From JBKHBQ01 sp046542305 (GTDB lineage: Bacteria; Bacteroidota; Bacteroidia; Bacteroidales; 4484-276), in assembly GCA_046542305.1 (NCBI GenBank), contig JBKHBQ010000025.1, forward strand, positions 1-23,580: DNA of 23,580 nucleotides, in the 5' to 3' direction. How positions within the stretch are numbered: the first letter of the stretch is position 1; each line of letters begins with the position of its first letter. The position numbers were made by a program, and so were the translations under genes. The notes below the pieces were generated by a model. That model searched no databases, was not told where the DNA came from, and saw nothing but the letters and a program-made list of their open reading frames with translations. Of this stretch, positions 1-7,170 are shown piece by piece.

Positions 1-2504
1 GGGTGCAGATGAATTTTGCCCCGGTAATTGATGTTAACAGCAACCGCAACAATCCGGTGATCAATTTCAGGTCGTTCGGCGAAGATCCGCAGTTGGTGGC
101 AGAGAAGGGGCTTGCATACATCCAGGGTCTTCAGGACGCCGGTGTGATTGCCACGGCAAAACATTTTCCAGGACATGGCGATACCGATACCGATTCACAT
201 TACACACTTCCAACAGTAAAACACTCATTCGAACACCTGGATAATGTGGAACTTTATCCGTTTCGCGCTGCAATTAATGCCGGGGTGGGCGGAGTGATGG
301 TGGCGCATTTGTATGTTCCCGCCATTGATTCAACCGACAACAGAGCCACCTCATTATCGAAAAATGCAGTGGATGGATGGCTGCGCGATAGCCTCGCCTT
401 CGATGGTTTGGCAGTGACAGATGCCCTTGATATGAAAGGCGTGACCAAATATTTCCGCACCGGCGATATCGAACTGATGGCATTCAGGGCAGGGAATGAT
501 ATTCTGCTTCTGCCGCTGGATGTGGAGGCCGCGATAAGCAGGATCAGGGAAGCCATATCCGATGGTCTTGTGGATTCGTCAGAGGTGGCTGAGAGATGCC
601 GCAAGGTGCTGGAGTATAAATATCTGTGCGGGCTTTCCGACCGGAAGGAAATAAATTCCGGCCACATCACTGCCGATTTGAACAAACCGGAAAACCAGTT
701 TTTGAAACGTCAGATTTTTGAAGGAGCCGTTACGCTCCTGAAAAATGAAGCGGACATCATCCCCTTAAAATATCTGGATACGCTGAATATTGCCGTAGTC
801 AGTATCGGAACATCAAAAACTTCTGCCTTTTCTGAAATGCTGGGCTATTATGCCCCTGTTGATCAATTCCGGTTAAATCCGGCGCCATCGAAAGCCGTGG
901 TGAATAAGATGCTGAAAACCCTTAAAAATTATAACCTGGTGGTGATTTCATTCGAAAGTACCAACCGGCTGGTAAGCAGAAATTACGGAATCGGCAAAGA
1001 AGCCGTGGATTTTGTTCACAAAGTGAAAAAAAACAGCGGCCGGCTGATCGTGAACATTTTTGGAAATCCTTATTCGCTGGCGGCTTTTGACCCTCGGGGT
1101 ATTGATGCACTGGTGGTATCTTATGAAGATGATCCGGTAGCAAAGGAAATTTCCGCGCAGATGATCTTTGGCGCCATCGGCATTTCGGGAAGATTGCCTG
1201 TTACAGCTTCGGCGGATTTTCCGGCAGGATCGGGAATGACAGTTCAGCCCAATGGCAGGCTCAAATTTACCATTCCCGCAGAACTCGGAATCGAGACCCA
1301 TGCCATGGATACGCTCGATCGCCTCATAGAATACGGAATCCGTCAGGAAGCCTATCCGGGATGTCAGGTGCTGTTTGCCAAACACGGCAAAGTGTTCTAC
1401 AATAAGGCTTTTGGCTATCATACCTATGATTCCGTACGTCCGGTGTATCAACATGATATTTACGATCTTGCTTCGCTTACCAAAATTCTGGCTACCACCC
1501 CGGCAGTTATGCATTTATCAGAAAAGGGCCTGCTTGATATCGATCTGCCACTGTCGTATTATCTGGATTACCTGAGGCGTTCCAACAAAAGCATGGCCAT
1601 CACCCGCGAAATCCTTGCCCATCAGGCACAGTTGCAGGCATGGATACCCTTTTTCTGGAAAACCATCAGGGATTTCAGGCCTGATCCCACGATCTATTCC
1701 CTGCAAAAGAAACCAGGGTTTGAAGTTCCGGTGGCTGAAGATCTGTTTATTTTCAACCTTTACAGAGATATTATTTTTGATAGCATCATCAGTTCCGAAC
1801 TTCATAAAAAGAAGGAATACAAGTACAGTGATGTGGGGTTTTATTTGCTGACGGATGCCATCGAAAAAATTACCGGGGAACCGTTTGGTCGTTATGTCAG
1901 GAGTGCGTTCTATAAGCCGATGGGTTTGAGTACCATGGGATTTAACCCGCTGGAAACTTTCCCCGTCGACCGGGTTGTTCCCACCGAACTCGATACTGTA
2001 TTCAGGAAGCAACTGGTACACGGATATGTGCACGATCCCGGCGCTGCCATGCTGGGCGGAATAGCAGGACATGCCGGTTTATTTTCGAATGCCGTGGATG
2101 TGGCTGCCGTTATGCAAATGTACCTTCAGGGTGGCGGGTATGGCGGCAGACAATACCTCCGTCAAAATACGATCGAAGAGTTTTCGCGCCAGCAATTCCC
2201 GATGGATGAGAATCGCAGAGGAATTGGATTTGACAAACCGTATCCCGAATACGATTCGCTGGGACCGGTGTGTAAAAGTGCCTCCATGAGCAGTTTCGGG
2301 CATTCGGGATTTACCGGAACCTACACCTGGGCTGATCCTGAAAACGGATTGCTGTATGTTTTTCTTTCCAACCGGGTTTACCCCGATGCCGCCAACCGGA
2401 AAATACTGAAAATGAATCTCCGAACGGATTTGCATCAATTGATGTATGACATTCTTCAACAGCAAAACAGCAGCAGTTCTGCCAATGAAAGCGTGCAGGA
2501 ATAA
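1..2504 (+). CDS. GH3 beta-N-acetylhexosaminidase fused to a serine hydrolase (beta-lactamase fold), 5' truncated
   Basis: The reading frame is open at the left edge, so the start, any signal peptide and probably about 150 N-terminal residues are missing; positions here count from the GTG at base 3. Residues 1-220 are a GH3 N-terminal barrel of NagZ type: KHFPGHGDTDTDSH at 53-66 carries the Asp-His pair typical of NagZ acid/base catalysis, and AVTDALDMKG at 137-146 carries the likely nucleophile D140. Residues 235-410 resemble the GH3 C-terminal domain. Residues 435-820 are a class C beta-lactamase/penicillin-binding-like serine hydrolase with SLTK (S491, K494), a YSD tyrosine motif (608-610) and HSG (767-769). 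Such fusions are known in Bacteroidota and are probably periplasmic or surface enzymes acting on peptidoglycan fragments; the exact substrate is inferred. The next gene starts 35 bp downstream. Confidence 0.9.
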   Translation, partial: VQMNFAPVIDVNSNRNNPVINFRSFGEDPQLVAEKGLAYIQGLQDAGVIATAKHFPGHGDTDTDSHYTLPTVKHSFEHLDNVELYPFRAAINAGVGGVMVAHLYVPAIDSTDNRATSLSKNAVDGWLRDSLAFDGLAVTDALDMKGVTKYFRTGDIELMAFRAGNDILLLPLDVEAAISRIREAISDGLVDSSEVAERCRKVLEYKYLCGLSDRKEINSGHITADLNKPENQFLKRQIFEGAVTLLKNEADIIPLKYLDTLNIAVVSIGTSKTSAFSEMLGYYAPVDQFRLNPAPSKAVVNKMLKTLKNYNLVVISFESTNRLVSRNYGIGKEAVDFVHKVKKNSGRLIVNIFGNPYSLAAFDPRGIDALVVSYEDDPVAKEISAQMIFGAIGISGRLPVTASADFPAGSGMTVQPNGRLKFTIPAELGIETHAMDTLDRLIEYGIRQEAYPGCQVLFAKHGKVFYNKAFGYHTYDSVRPVYQHDIYDLASLTKILATTPAVMHLSEKGLLDIDLPLSYYLDYLRRSNKSMAITREILAHQAQLQAWIPFFWKTIRDFRPDPTIYSLQKKPGFEVPVAEDLFIFNLYRDIIFDSIISSELHKKKEYKYSDVGFYLLTDAIEKITGEPFGRYVRSAFYKPMGLSTMGFNPLETFPVDRVVPTELDTVFRKQLVHGYVHDPGAAMLGGIAGHAGLFSNAVDVAAVMQMYLQGGGYGGRQYLRQNTIEEFSRQQFPMDENRRGIGFDKPYPEYDSLGPVCKSASMSSFGHSGFTGTYTWADPENGLLYVFLSNRVYPDAANRKILKMNLRTDLHQLMYDILQQQNSSSSANESVQE

Positions 2505-2514
2505 CAAGTTAAGG

Positions 2515-2522
2515 TATATTTG
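2515..2522 (+). promoter_or_regulatory. Candidate Bacteroidota -7 box
   Basis: TATATTTG matches TAnnTTTG and ends 17 bp before the ATG at 2540. No TTG lies at the usual 19-20 bp upstream distance, so only the -7 element supports it. Confidence 0.35.
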
Positions 2523-2539
2523 TGCAAATCTTACGGAAG

Positions 2540-3352
2540 ATGAAATACACAACCAAATCAATTCTGCTCTGGGGCCTTTCGTTTTTACTGATGGCTGTCA
2601 CCGTGATTTATCAGCGGATGACCGGTCCCACGTACCCTGCCCGTGGATCGGTAGAAATCGGCAGCGAAAAAAATAAATACCGCCTGATCCGCACCTGGGA
2701 AGGCCAGACGGATGCGAGGATCAGTATCGTGATTCCCACTGAAGACATCAGCGGGAAGTACAGGTTTAAGCGATACAAAAGTCATGATACCTGGACCGAA
2801 AAACCGCTGATACGCGAAGGGGAAGAACTGGCAGCTTACCTGCCCGGGCAGCCGGCTGCCGGAAAGGTGATGTATGAAATTTACCTGAAGCAGAATGACA
2901 GTTTCGTTTCTCTGACTCCGGAACCCCTTATTTTGCGCTACAAAGGCGCAGTGCCGGCGGGGGTTTTAATTCCCCATATCATCATCATTTTTCTGGCCAT
3001 GATGTTTTCCACAAGATCAGGTTTTGAAGCGCTGATCAGGGGCAAAAACCTGGTGCGGTATTCCTTCTGGACAATCATCCTGCTGGCTGTCGGCGGCATG
3101 ATCCTCGGCCCCATTGTTCAGAAATACGCTTTTGACGCCTTCTGGACCGGGTGGCCTTTTGGTCAGGATCTCACCGACAACAAAACGCTGGCTGCATTTG
3201 TTCTATGGGTGGCCGCGTATTTTCAGATAAGGTTCAACCCTGAAAAACGTGGCTGGGTAATCGCCGCTGCCGTGCTGTTGCTGGCGGCGTATCTGATTCC
3301 GCACAGCATGTTCGGATCGGAAATCGATTTCACCCAGGAAACAATAAAATGA
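2540..3352 (+). CDS. Conserved-looking integral membrane protein of unknown function
   Basis: A 270-residue protein that I do not recognise as a named family. It has an N-terminal hydrophobic segment at about residues 8-24 (signal anchor or uncleaved signal), a soluble, probably extracytoplasmic domain of about 110 residues rich in beta-type sequence, then four hydrophobic segments at about 140-158, 175-195, 218-232 and 242-258. The loop between the second and third of these carries a polar stretch, FGQDLTDNKT. I chose the ATG at 2540 because it gives a normal hydrophobic N terminus; an in-frame GTG at 2522 overlaps a candidate promoter box. The rhomboid gene follows 34 bp later on the same strand, so the two may be cotranscribed. 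The frame is open, with codon use like its neighbours. No function can be assigned. Confidence 0.8.
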   Translation: MKYTTKSILLWGLSFLLMAVTVIYQRMTGPTYPARGSVEIGSEKNKYRLIRTWEGQTDARISIVIPTEDISGKYRFKRYKSHDTWTEKPLIREGEELAAYLPGQPAAGKVMYEIYLKQNDSFVSLTPEPLILRYKGAVPAGVLIPHIIIIFLAMMFSTRSGFEALIRGKNLVRYSFWTIILLAVGGMILGPIVQKYAFDAFWTGWPFGQDLTDNKTLAAFVLWVAAYFQIRFNPEKRGWVIAAAVLLLAAYLIPHSMFGSEIDFTQETIK

Positions 3353-3386
3353 TACACCGGAATCAGCCGGATCTAAAAGATTTATT

Positions 3387-3998
3387 ATGGTTTACATTCT
3401 GATCATTCTTACAGGAATTGTTTCATTTGTAGCTTTCAGCAACCGTGATTTGTTCGACAAGCTGAAATTCAATGCCTATTACATCAGCAAAGATCGCGAG
3501 TGGTACAGATTTTTTACCTACGGGCTGTTGCATGCCGGCTGGGCACACCTGCTGATCAATATGTTCGTACTGTGGTCGTTTGGCGAAGTTGTAATGCAGT
3601 ATTTCAGCAGGGACTTCGAAGCCATGGCCGGTGTTTATTTCCTGCTGCTTTACATTGGGGGCATCATTCTCTCGACGGTTTACGATTATTTCAAATACAA
3701 AAACGACATCTACTACAATGCGGTAGGTGCTTCGGGGGCAGTGGCGGCCGTGGTGTTCTCCAGCATCATCCTTTATCCCAACGGCAAAATCTTTTTCTTT
3801 TTCATTCCCATCGGCATTCCTGCCTGGATTTTTGGCATTCTTTACCTGATCTATTCGGCCTACATGGGTAAACGCGGTGACGACAATATCGGACATGATG
3901 CACATTTCTGGGGAGCAGTTTTTGGTGTGGTTTTTACCTTGATCATCAATACTGCCTACCTGACCAGGTTTTATCAGCAGCTTGGTGTTTCGCTGTAA
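3387..3998 (+). CDS. Rhomboid family intramembrane serine protease
   Basis: A 203-residue polytopic membrane protein of about six hydrophobic segments, the usual size for a minimal bacterial rhomboid. The motifs are in order: WAHLLINM (H54 and N58, the HxxxN of helix 2, oxyanion site), GASGA (nucleophile S116) and HDAHFWGAVFG (catalytic H173 followed by the small-residue packing motif). The enzyme is expected to cleave transmembrane segments of unknown substrates in the inner membrane. It follows the unknown membrane protein gene by 34 bp and is probably cotranscribed with it. The ATG at 3387 gives a start immediately before the first helix. All catalytic positions are present, so it should be active. 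Confidence 0.92.
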   Translation: MVYILIILTGIVSFVAFSNRDLFDKLKFNAYYISKDREWYRFFTYGLLHAGWAHLLINMFVLWSFGEVVMQYFSRDFEAMAGVYFLLLYIGGIILSTVYDYFKYKNDIYYNAVGASGAVAAVVFSSIILYPNGKIFFFFIPIGIPAWIFGILYLIYSAYMGKRGDDNIGHDAHFWGAVFGVVFTLIINTAYLTRFYQQLGVSL

Positions 3999-4004
3999 TT
4001 CAGA

Positions 4005-4035
4005 TTGTACTTGTTTTGACTATTGATTATCTTTG
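4005..4035 (+). promoter_or_regulatory. Promoter for the nuclease-like gene at 4054
   Basis: TTG at 4005-4007, a 20-bp spacer, then TATCTTTG at 4028-4035 closely matches the Bacteroidota -33/-7 promoter. The start codon lies 18 bp downstream. This suggests the gene is transcribed separately from the rhomboid gene. Confidence 0.6.
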
Positions 4036-4053
4036 CTAAAAATCCTTTTAATT

Positions 4054-4611
4054 ATGGAAAAAAAGAAAAATCAGGCAAACGAACCCATTTCCACTTATGA
4101 GCAGCCTTTAAATGCTGATGAGATCTGGAAACTTTTTAAGGAAACCGATCAGAGATTCAAGGAAACCGATAAAAAAATAGATCGGTTGACGAATCTTTTT
4201 ACCTCTCAATGGGGCAAACTGGTGGAATCGTTGGTAGAGGGTGATTTGGTGAATTTGCTTAAACAATGGGGAATTGAAGTCCAACGTACGATCCAGAATG
4301 TGGAAGGCCGCTACAATGGTCATAACTATGAGTTCGACATCATTGCTGTGAACGGCCGGGAAATCGTGATCGTGGAAGTGAAAACCACCTTACGGCCCGA
4401 TGATGTAAAACATTTCATTGATAAACTAAATCATGCAAAGAAATGGATGCAGGAGTATAAGCACATGAAATTGTACGGAGCCATGGCTTATCTTAAGGCG
4501 CAGGCGGGCAGCGCCGCAATGGCAGTGAATAAGGGATTGTTTGCCATCCGTGCCACCGGCAACAGCGCCCATATCATCAACCAGCCTGATTTTGAGCCGA
4601 AGGTGTTTTAA
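4054..4611 (+). CDS. PD-(D/E)XK nuclease-like protein with coiled-coil N terminus (DUF3782-like)
   Basis: A 185-residue protein. Residues 22-48 form a charged helix with a near-repeat, FKETDQRFKETDKK, of the sort seen before PD-(D/E)XK domains in DUF3782-like proteins. The nuclease-like core follows: a possible helix glutamate at E59 (LVESLVEGDL), D95 in YEFDIIAVNG and E108-V-K110 in IVIVEVK, giving the D-x(12)-ExK arrangement of a PD-(D/E)XK active site. The substrate is unknown; DNA cleavage is inferred from the fold motif. I chose the ATG at 4054 over an upstream in-frame TTG at 4033 because the latter lies within the promoter's -7 box. The gene sits at the edge of an accessory block with a dead toxin gene and a LexA-like repressor. 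Confidence 0.75.
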   Translation: MEKKKNQANEPISTYEQPLNADEIWKLFKETDQRFKETDKKIDRLTNLFTSQWGKLVESLVEGDLVNLLKQWGIEVQRTIQNVEGRYNGHNYEFDIIAVNGREIVIVEVKTTLRPDDVKHFIDKLNHAKKWMQEYKHMKLYGAMAYLKAQAGSAAMAVNKGLFAIRATGNSAHIINQPDFEPKVF

Positions 4612-4615
4612 TGTA

Positions 4616-4862
4616 TTATCTGTAAATGTCTTTTCTGTGACCAATCTTTACTACTACGATGATCAGGATTTCATCTTTAATTCTATAGAGAATCCTATAG
4701 TTTCCCCTGCGTAATCTCCACACACTTAATCAGAAGCAGGGATTTTTTGAGAGCTGTTTCTGCGCTTTTCGTAAAATGAAAATCTTATAGGTTTTTTCGG
4801 ACAGCTTCGATTTCTGGTTTCCTCGACGTCTTTTAAATCTTCTTCAAGTATTTCTAATAAAA
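4616..4862 (-). pseudogene. Decayed RelE/ParE-family toxin with possible antitoxin tail
   Basis: Reading the minus strand in one frame from 4792 gives a typical toxin N terminus, YKIFILRKAQKQLSKNP, then an in-frame TGA (4730-4732), then a typical C terminus with WRLRRGNYRILYRI and KIGHRKDIYR, ending in TAA at 4616-4618. Only about 57 toxin codons remain where RelE/ParE proteins have about 85-95, so the central helices have been lost and the frame is broken. Just upstream (about 4806-4862), in another frame, an acidic stretch (LLEILEEDLKDVEE) resembles an antitoxin C-terminal tail, but this part is weak. The remnant begins directly after the S24 repressor's stop codon, which suggests rearrangement at that joint. 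Not functional as a toxin unless the assembly is wrong here. Confidence 0.72.
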
Positions 4863-5675
4863 TTATTCTTTTGAAAAACTATTAAGTCTGTCAGTAAGGC
4901 TGTTCATTTCCTTTCGTATCTCACGGATGTTTTCCATGATCTCGTTTTCGGCCGGACGGCTTTCGGGCATTTCCTGGCTGATGTAATGCACGAATTTCCA
5001 CACTTCCCTGATTTCGTTCACATGAATGCTGTAAGGCACGTAAATGGGGTTGAGCGAATGCAGCCGCAGGAATCCGCTTTCTTCGATCAGGTTTTCGACT
5101 ACCTTAAAAAGGATGCCTTCATTTAGCGTGAGTACGATGTAAGCCTGTCCGCTGCGGATAAAGTTCCAGTTTTGTACATATTCGCCGGTAACCCATGAGC
5201 CCTGGGGAATGGGAAGCATTGAGTCGCCACTGATCTGGAATGTGCGGTATTTTTTTTCGCGCGAAAGAAACGGCAGGGTGAAGGTGGGCAGAATACGGAT
5301 GTACTCCGGATCGGCAAAGCCATTGCTATAGCCCGCTTTGGCCTTTTCGGAAACCAGCTCGATGTTTTCCTCGTTTTCGGCGTCAACGGTGGTGGCCAGC
5401 ACGCGCAGTTTGCTTCCTTTGATAAAAACGTCATAACCTTTTTCGAGTTGCGAAAGCTGGCTTTCGGCGAGTTTGGTCAGGTCAACCTTGATGAGCGTGT
5501 CGATGGCCACCCCGAAATATTCCGAAAGGCCCACCAGCACATCCACGCCCGGCTGGGCAATGCGGTTTTCGTAGTTGTTGAGGGTGGGACGCTTTAGTCC
5601 CAATGTGGCTGCTACATCACCCTGGGTACGGCCCTTGCGCTTGCGCAAAAATTTGATGTTGGTGCTGAAATGCAT
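4863..5675 (-). CDS. XRE-family repressor with S24 (LexA-like) self-cleavage domain
   Basis: A 270-residue regulator. Residues 4-60 are a Cro/CI-type helix-turn-helix (RTQGDVAATLGLKRPTLNNYE). Residues about 108-235 are a peptidase S24 domain: Ala114-Gly115 in KAKAGYSNG, Ser152 in SGDSM and Lys191 in LFKVVEN. The spacings (38 and 39 residues) closely match those of E. coli LexA (Ala84-Gly85, Ser119, Lys156; numbers from memory), so RecA-stimulated autocleavage is plausible. The last 30 residues form a short charged helix not found in LexA. The gene is divergent from the dinB-like gene with a 143-bp spacer that contains its promoter and inverted repeats, suggesting control of itself and of the polymerase. 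That regulation is inference. Confidence 0.9.
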   Translation of the reverse strand: MHFSTNIKFLRKRKGRTQGDVAATLGLKRPTLNNYENRIAQPGVDVLVGLSEYFGVAIDTLIKVDLTKLAESQLSQLEKGYDVFIKGSKLRVLATTVDAENEENIELVSEKAKAGYSNGFADPEYIRILPTFTLPFLSREKKYRTFQISGDSMLPIPQGSWVTGEYVQNWNFIRSGQAYIVLTLNEGILFKVVENLIEESGFLRLHSLNPIYVPYSIHVNEIREVWKFVHYISQEMPESRPAENEIMENIREIRKEMNSLTDRLNSFSKE

Positions 5676-5689
5676 GTTTCGTTATTATT

Positions 5690-5713
5690 TTATCAACAAT
5701 CCTTTGTTGGTAA
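5690..5713. promoter_or_regulatory. Inverted repeat, candidate repressor operator
   Basis: Two 10-bp arms, TTATCAACAA (5690-5699) and TTGTTGGTAA (5704-5713), pair at 9 of 10 positions around a 4-bp centre. It lies 15-38 bp upstream of the S24 repressor start codon, in the leader of that gene and within the divergent spacer. Its symmetry suits a dimeric helix-turn-helix repressor; a transcript hairpin is an alternative. Confidence 0.45.
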
Positions 5714-5745
5714 CTCCCATAATGATTATATTGTAAACTTGAAAA

Positions 5746-5762
5746 TGATTAAATAATAATCA
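5746..5762. promoter_or_regulatory. Second inverted repeat overlapping the repressor promoter
   Basis: TGATTA (5746-5751) and TAATCA (5757-5762) form a perfect 6-bp inverted repeat with a 5-bp spacer, overlapping the transcription start region and the edge of the -7 box of the S24 gene. An AATGATTA copy also occurs at 5721-5728. The region is AT-rich, so chance is a real possibility. Confidence 0.3.
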
Positions 5763-5790
5763 AAGGTAAAAAGAAATTTTAATAAACCAA
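5761..5790 (-). promoter_or_regulatory. Promoter of the S24 repressor gene
   Basis: On the minus strand, TTG (5790-5788), a 19-bp spacer and TACCTTTG (5768-5761) match the Bacteroidota promoter well. Transcription would start near 5754, leaving a leader of about 80 nt that contains the 5690-5713 inverted repeat. Confidence 0.6.
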
Positions 5791-5818
5791 GAAAAACTCA
5801 TAAAAAAACTGTTTCTGA

Positions 5819-7051
5819 ATGGAGATGCAAAACCGCACCATAGTACATTTCGATCTGGACACCTTTTTTGTATCGGTGGAGCGCCTGTTGAACCGCGACC
5901 TGGTGGGCAGGCCGGTGATCATCGGCGGCACTTCCGACCGCGGGGTGGTGGCCAGTTGCAGTTATGAAGCCCGGCAGTTCGGCGTAAGCTCGGCCATGCC
6001 CATGAAGCTGGCGCTCAACCTGTGCAGCGATGCCATCGTGGTACGGGGCGACATGGAGCAGTACAGCAAATTTTCGCGCATGGTTACCGAGATCATCGCC
6101 GAAAAAGCGCCGGTGTACGAAAAAGCCTCCATCGACGAGCACTACCTCGACATCACCGGCATGGACCGCTTTTTCGGGGCCATGAAATGGACGCACGAGC
6201 TGCGCAACCGCATCATTCACGAAACGGGCCTGCCCATTTCGCTGGGGCTGTCGGTAAACAAAACCGTATCGAAGATCGCCACCGGCGAAGCCAAGCCCAA
6301 CGGCGAACTGCAGGTGGAGCCGCCGCGCGTAAAGCCTTTTCTGGGGCCGCTTTCCATCCGTAAAATTCCCATGATCGGACTGAAAACCTACCAGTTGCTG
6401 CGATCGATGGGCGTGGTGAACATCCATACCCTGAGCATGATCCCGCCTGAGATGATGGAAAAGGTGATGGGAAAAAACGGCCTCGACATCTGGAAAAAAG
6501 CCAATGGCATCGACCATACACCGGTAGTGCCGTACACCGAACAAAAATCCATCAGCACCGAAAGCACCTTCGAGCAGGATTCCATCGACGTGGTGCGCAT
6601 GCGCGAAATCCTTAGCTCAATGGTGGAAAAGATCGCCTTTCAGATGCGTAAAAAAGGCAAGCTTACCGGCTGTGTTACCGTAAAGATCCGCTATTCGAAT
6701 TTCGATACCCACACCCTGCAAAAAACCATTGCCTACACTTCGTTCGATCATGTGCTGACAAAAATTGCGCTGGAGCTGTTCGACCGCCTTTACCAGCGCC
6801 GGATGCTGATCCGCCTCATCGGGATACGTTTCAGCCATTTGGTGAACGGTGTGCAGCAGCTCGACATGTTCGAAGATACTCCCGAAATGATCAACCTTTA
6901 CCAGGCGCTCGACCGGGTGCGCAGGCGTTTTGGAGCCCAGGCCGTGCGCCGCGCCGTGTCGCTGATGCCCGGCGATGCCGGAAGCCGCCATGCCGCAAAC
7001 CGGCAAAAGCTGCTTTACCGCGAATTGAGCGATGCGGAGGACGGGGCGTAG
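5819..7051 (+). CDS. dinB: Y-family DNA polymerase IV (DinB-like)
   Basis: A 410-residue translesion polymerase. Catalytic metal ligands: D12 in HFDLDTFF and the SIDE motif (S104-E107) with D106 and E107. F17 matches the steric-gate position of E. coli DinB. Helix-hairpin-helix residues lie around 178-205, the little-finger domain around 245-345, and QLDMF (347-351) matches the beta-clamp binding motif. The expected role is error-prone bypass of damaged template. The first ATG (5819) was chosen; ATG 5825 is an equally possible start. The gene is divergent from the S24 repressor, which is the reason to suspect damage-inducible control. By eye its base composition is clearly GC-richer than the AT-rich spacer and the neighbours to its left. 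No good TAnnTTTG box was found; TAAACTTG at 5734-5741 has one mismatch. Confidence 0.95.
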   Translation: MEMQNRTIVHFDLDTFFVSVERLLNRDLVGRPVIIGGTSDRGVVASCSYEARQFGVSSAMPMKLALNLCSDAIVVRGDMEQYSKFSRMVTEIIAEKAPVYEKASIDEHYLDITGMDRFFGAMKWTHELRNRIIHETGLPISLGLSVNKTVSKIATGEAKPNGELQVEPPRVKPFLGPLSIRKIPMIGLKTYQLLRSMGVVNIHTLSMIPPEMMEKVMGKNGLDIWKKANGIDHTPVVPYTEQKSISTESTFEQDSIDVVRMREILSSMVEKIAFQMRKKGKLTGCVTVKIRYSNFDTHTLQKTIAYTSFDHVLTKIALELFDRLYQRRMLIRLIGIRFSHLVNGVQQLDMFEDTPEMINLYQALDRVRRRFGAQAVRRAVSLMPGDAGSRHAANRQKLLYRELSDAEDGA

Positions 7052-7143
7052 AGCGTGAAGTGAATGGAGTGGAACCAGAGGCCTGGCAGAAAATTGTGGA
7101 AAGACGAAATGCAGAAATCTTTTTTTCATCCGCAAAAAGCAGT

Positions 7144-7151
7144 TAGATTTG
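7144..7151 (+). promoter_or_regulatory. Candidate -7 box for the FRG gene
   Basis: TAGATTTG matches TAnnTTTG and ends 19 bp before the ATG at 7171. There is no TTG at the expected distance, so support is partial. Confidence 0.4.
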
Positions 7152-7170
7152 TGCAAACAAGCGTTACCAG

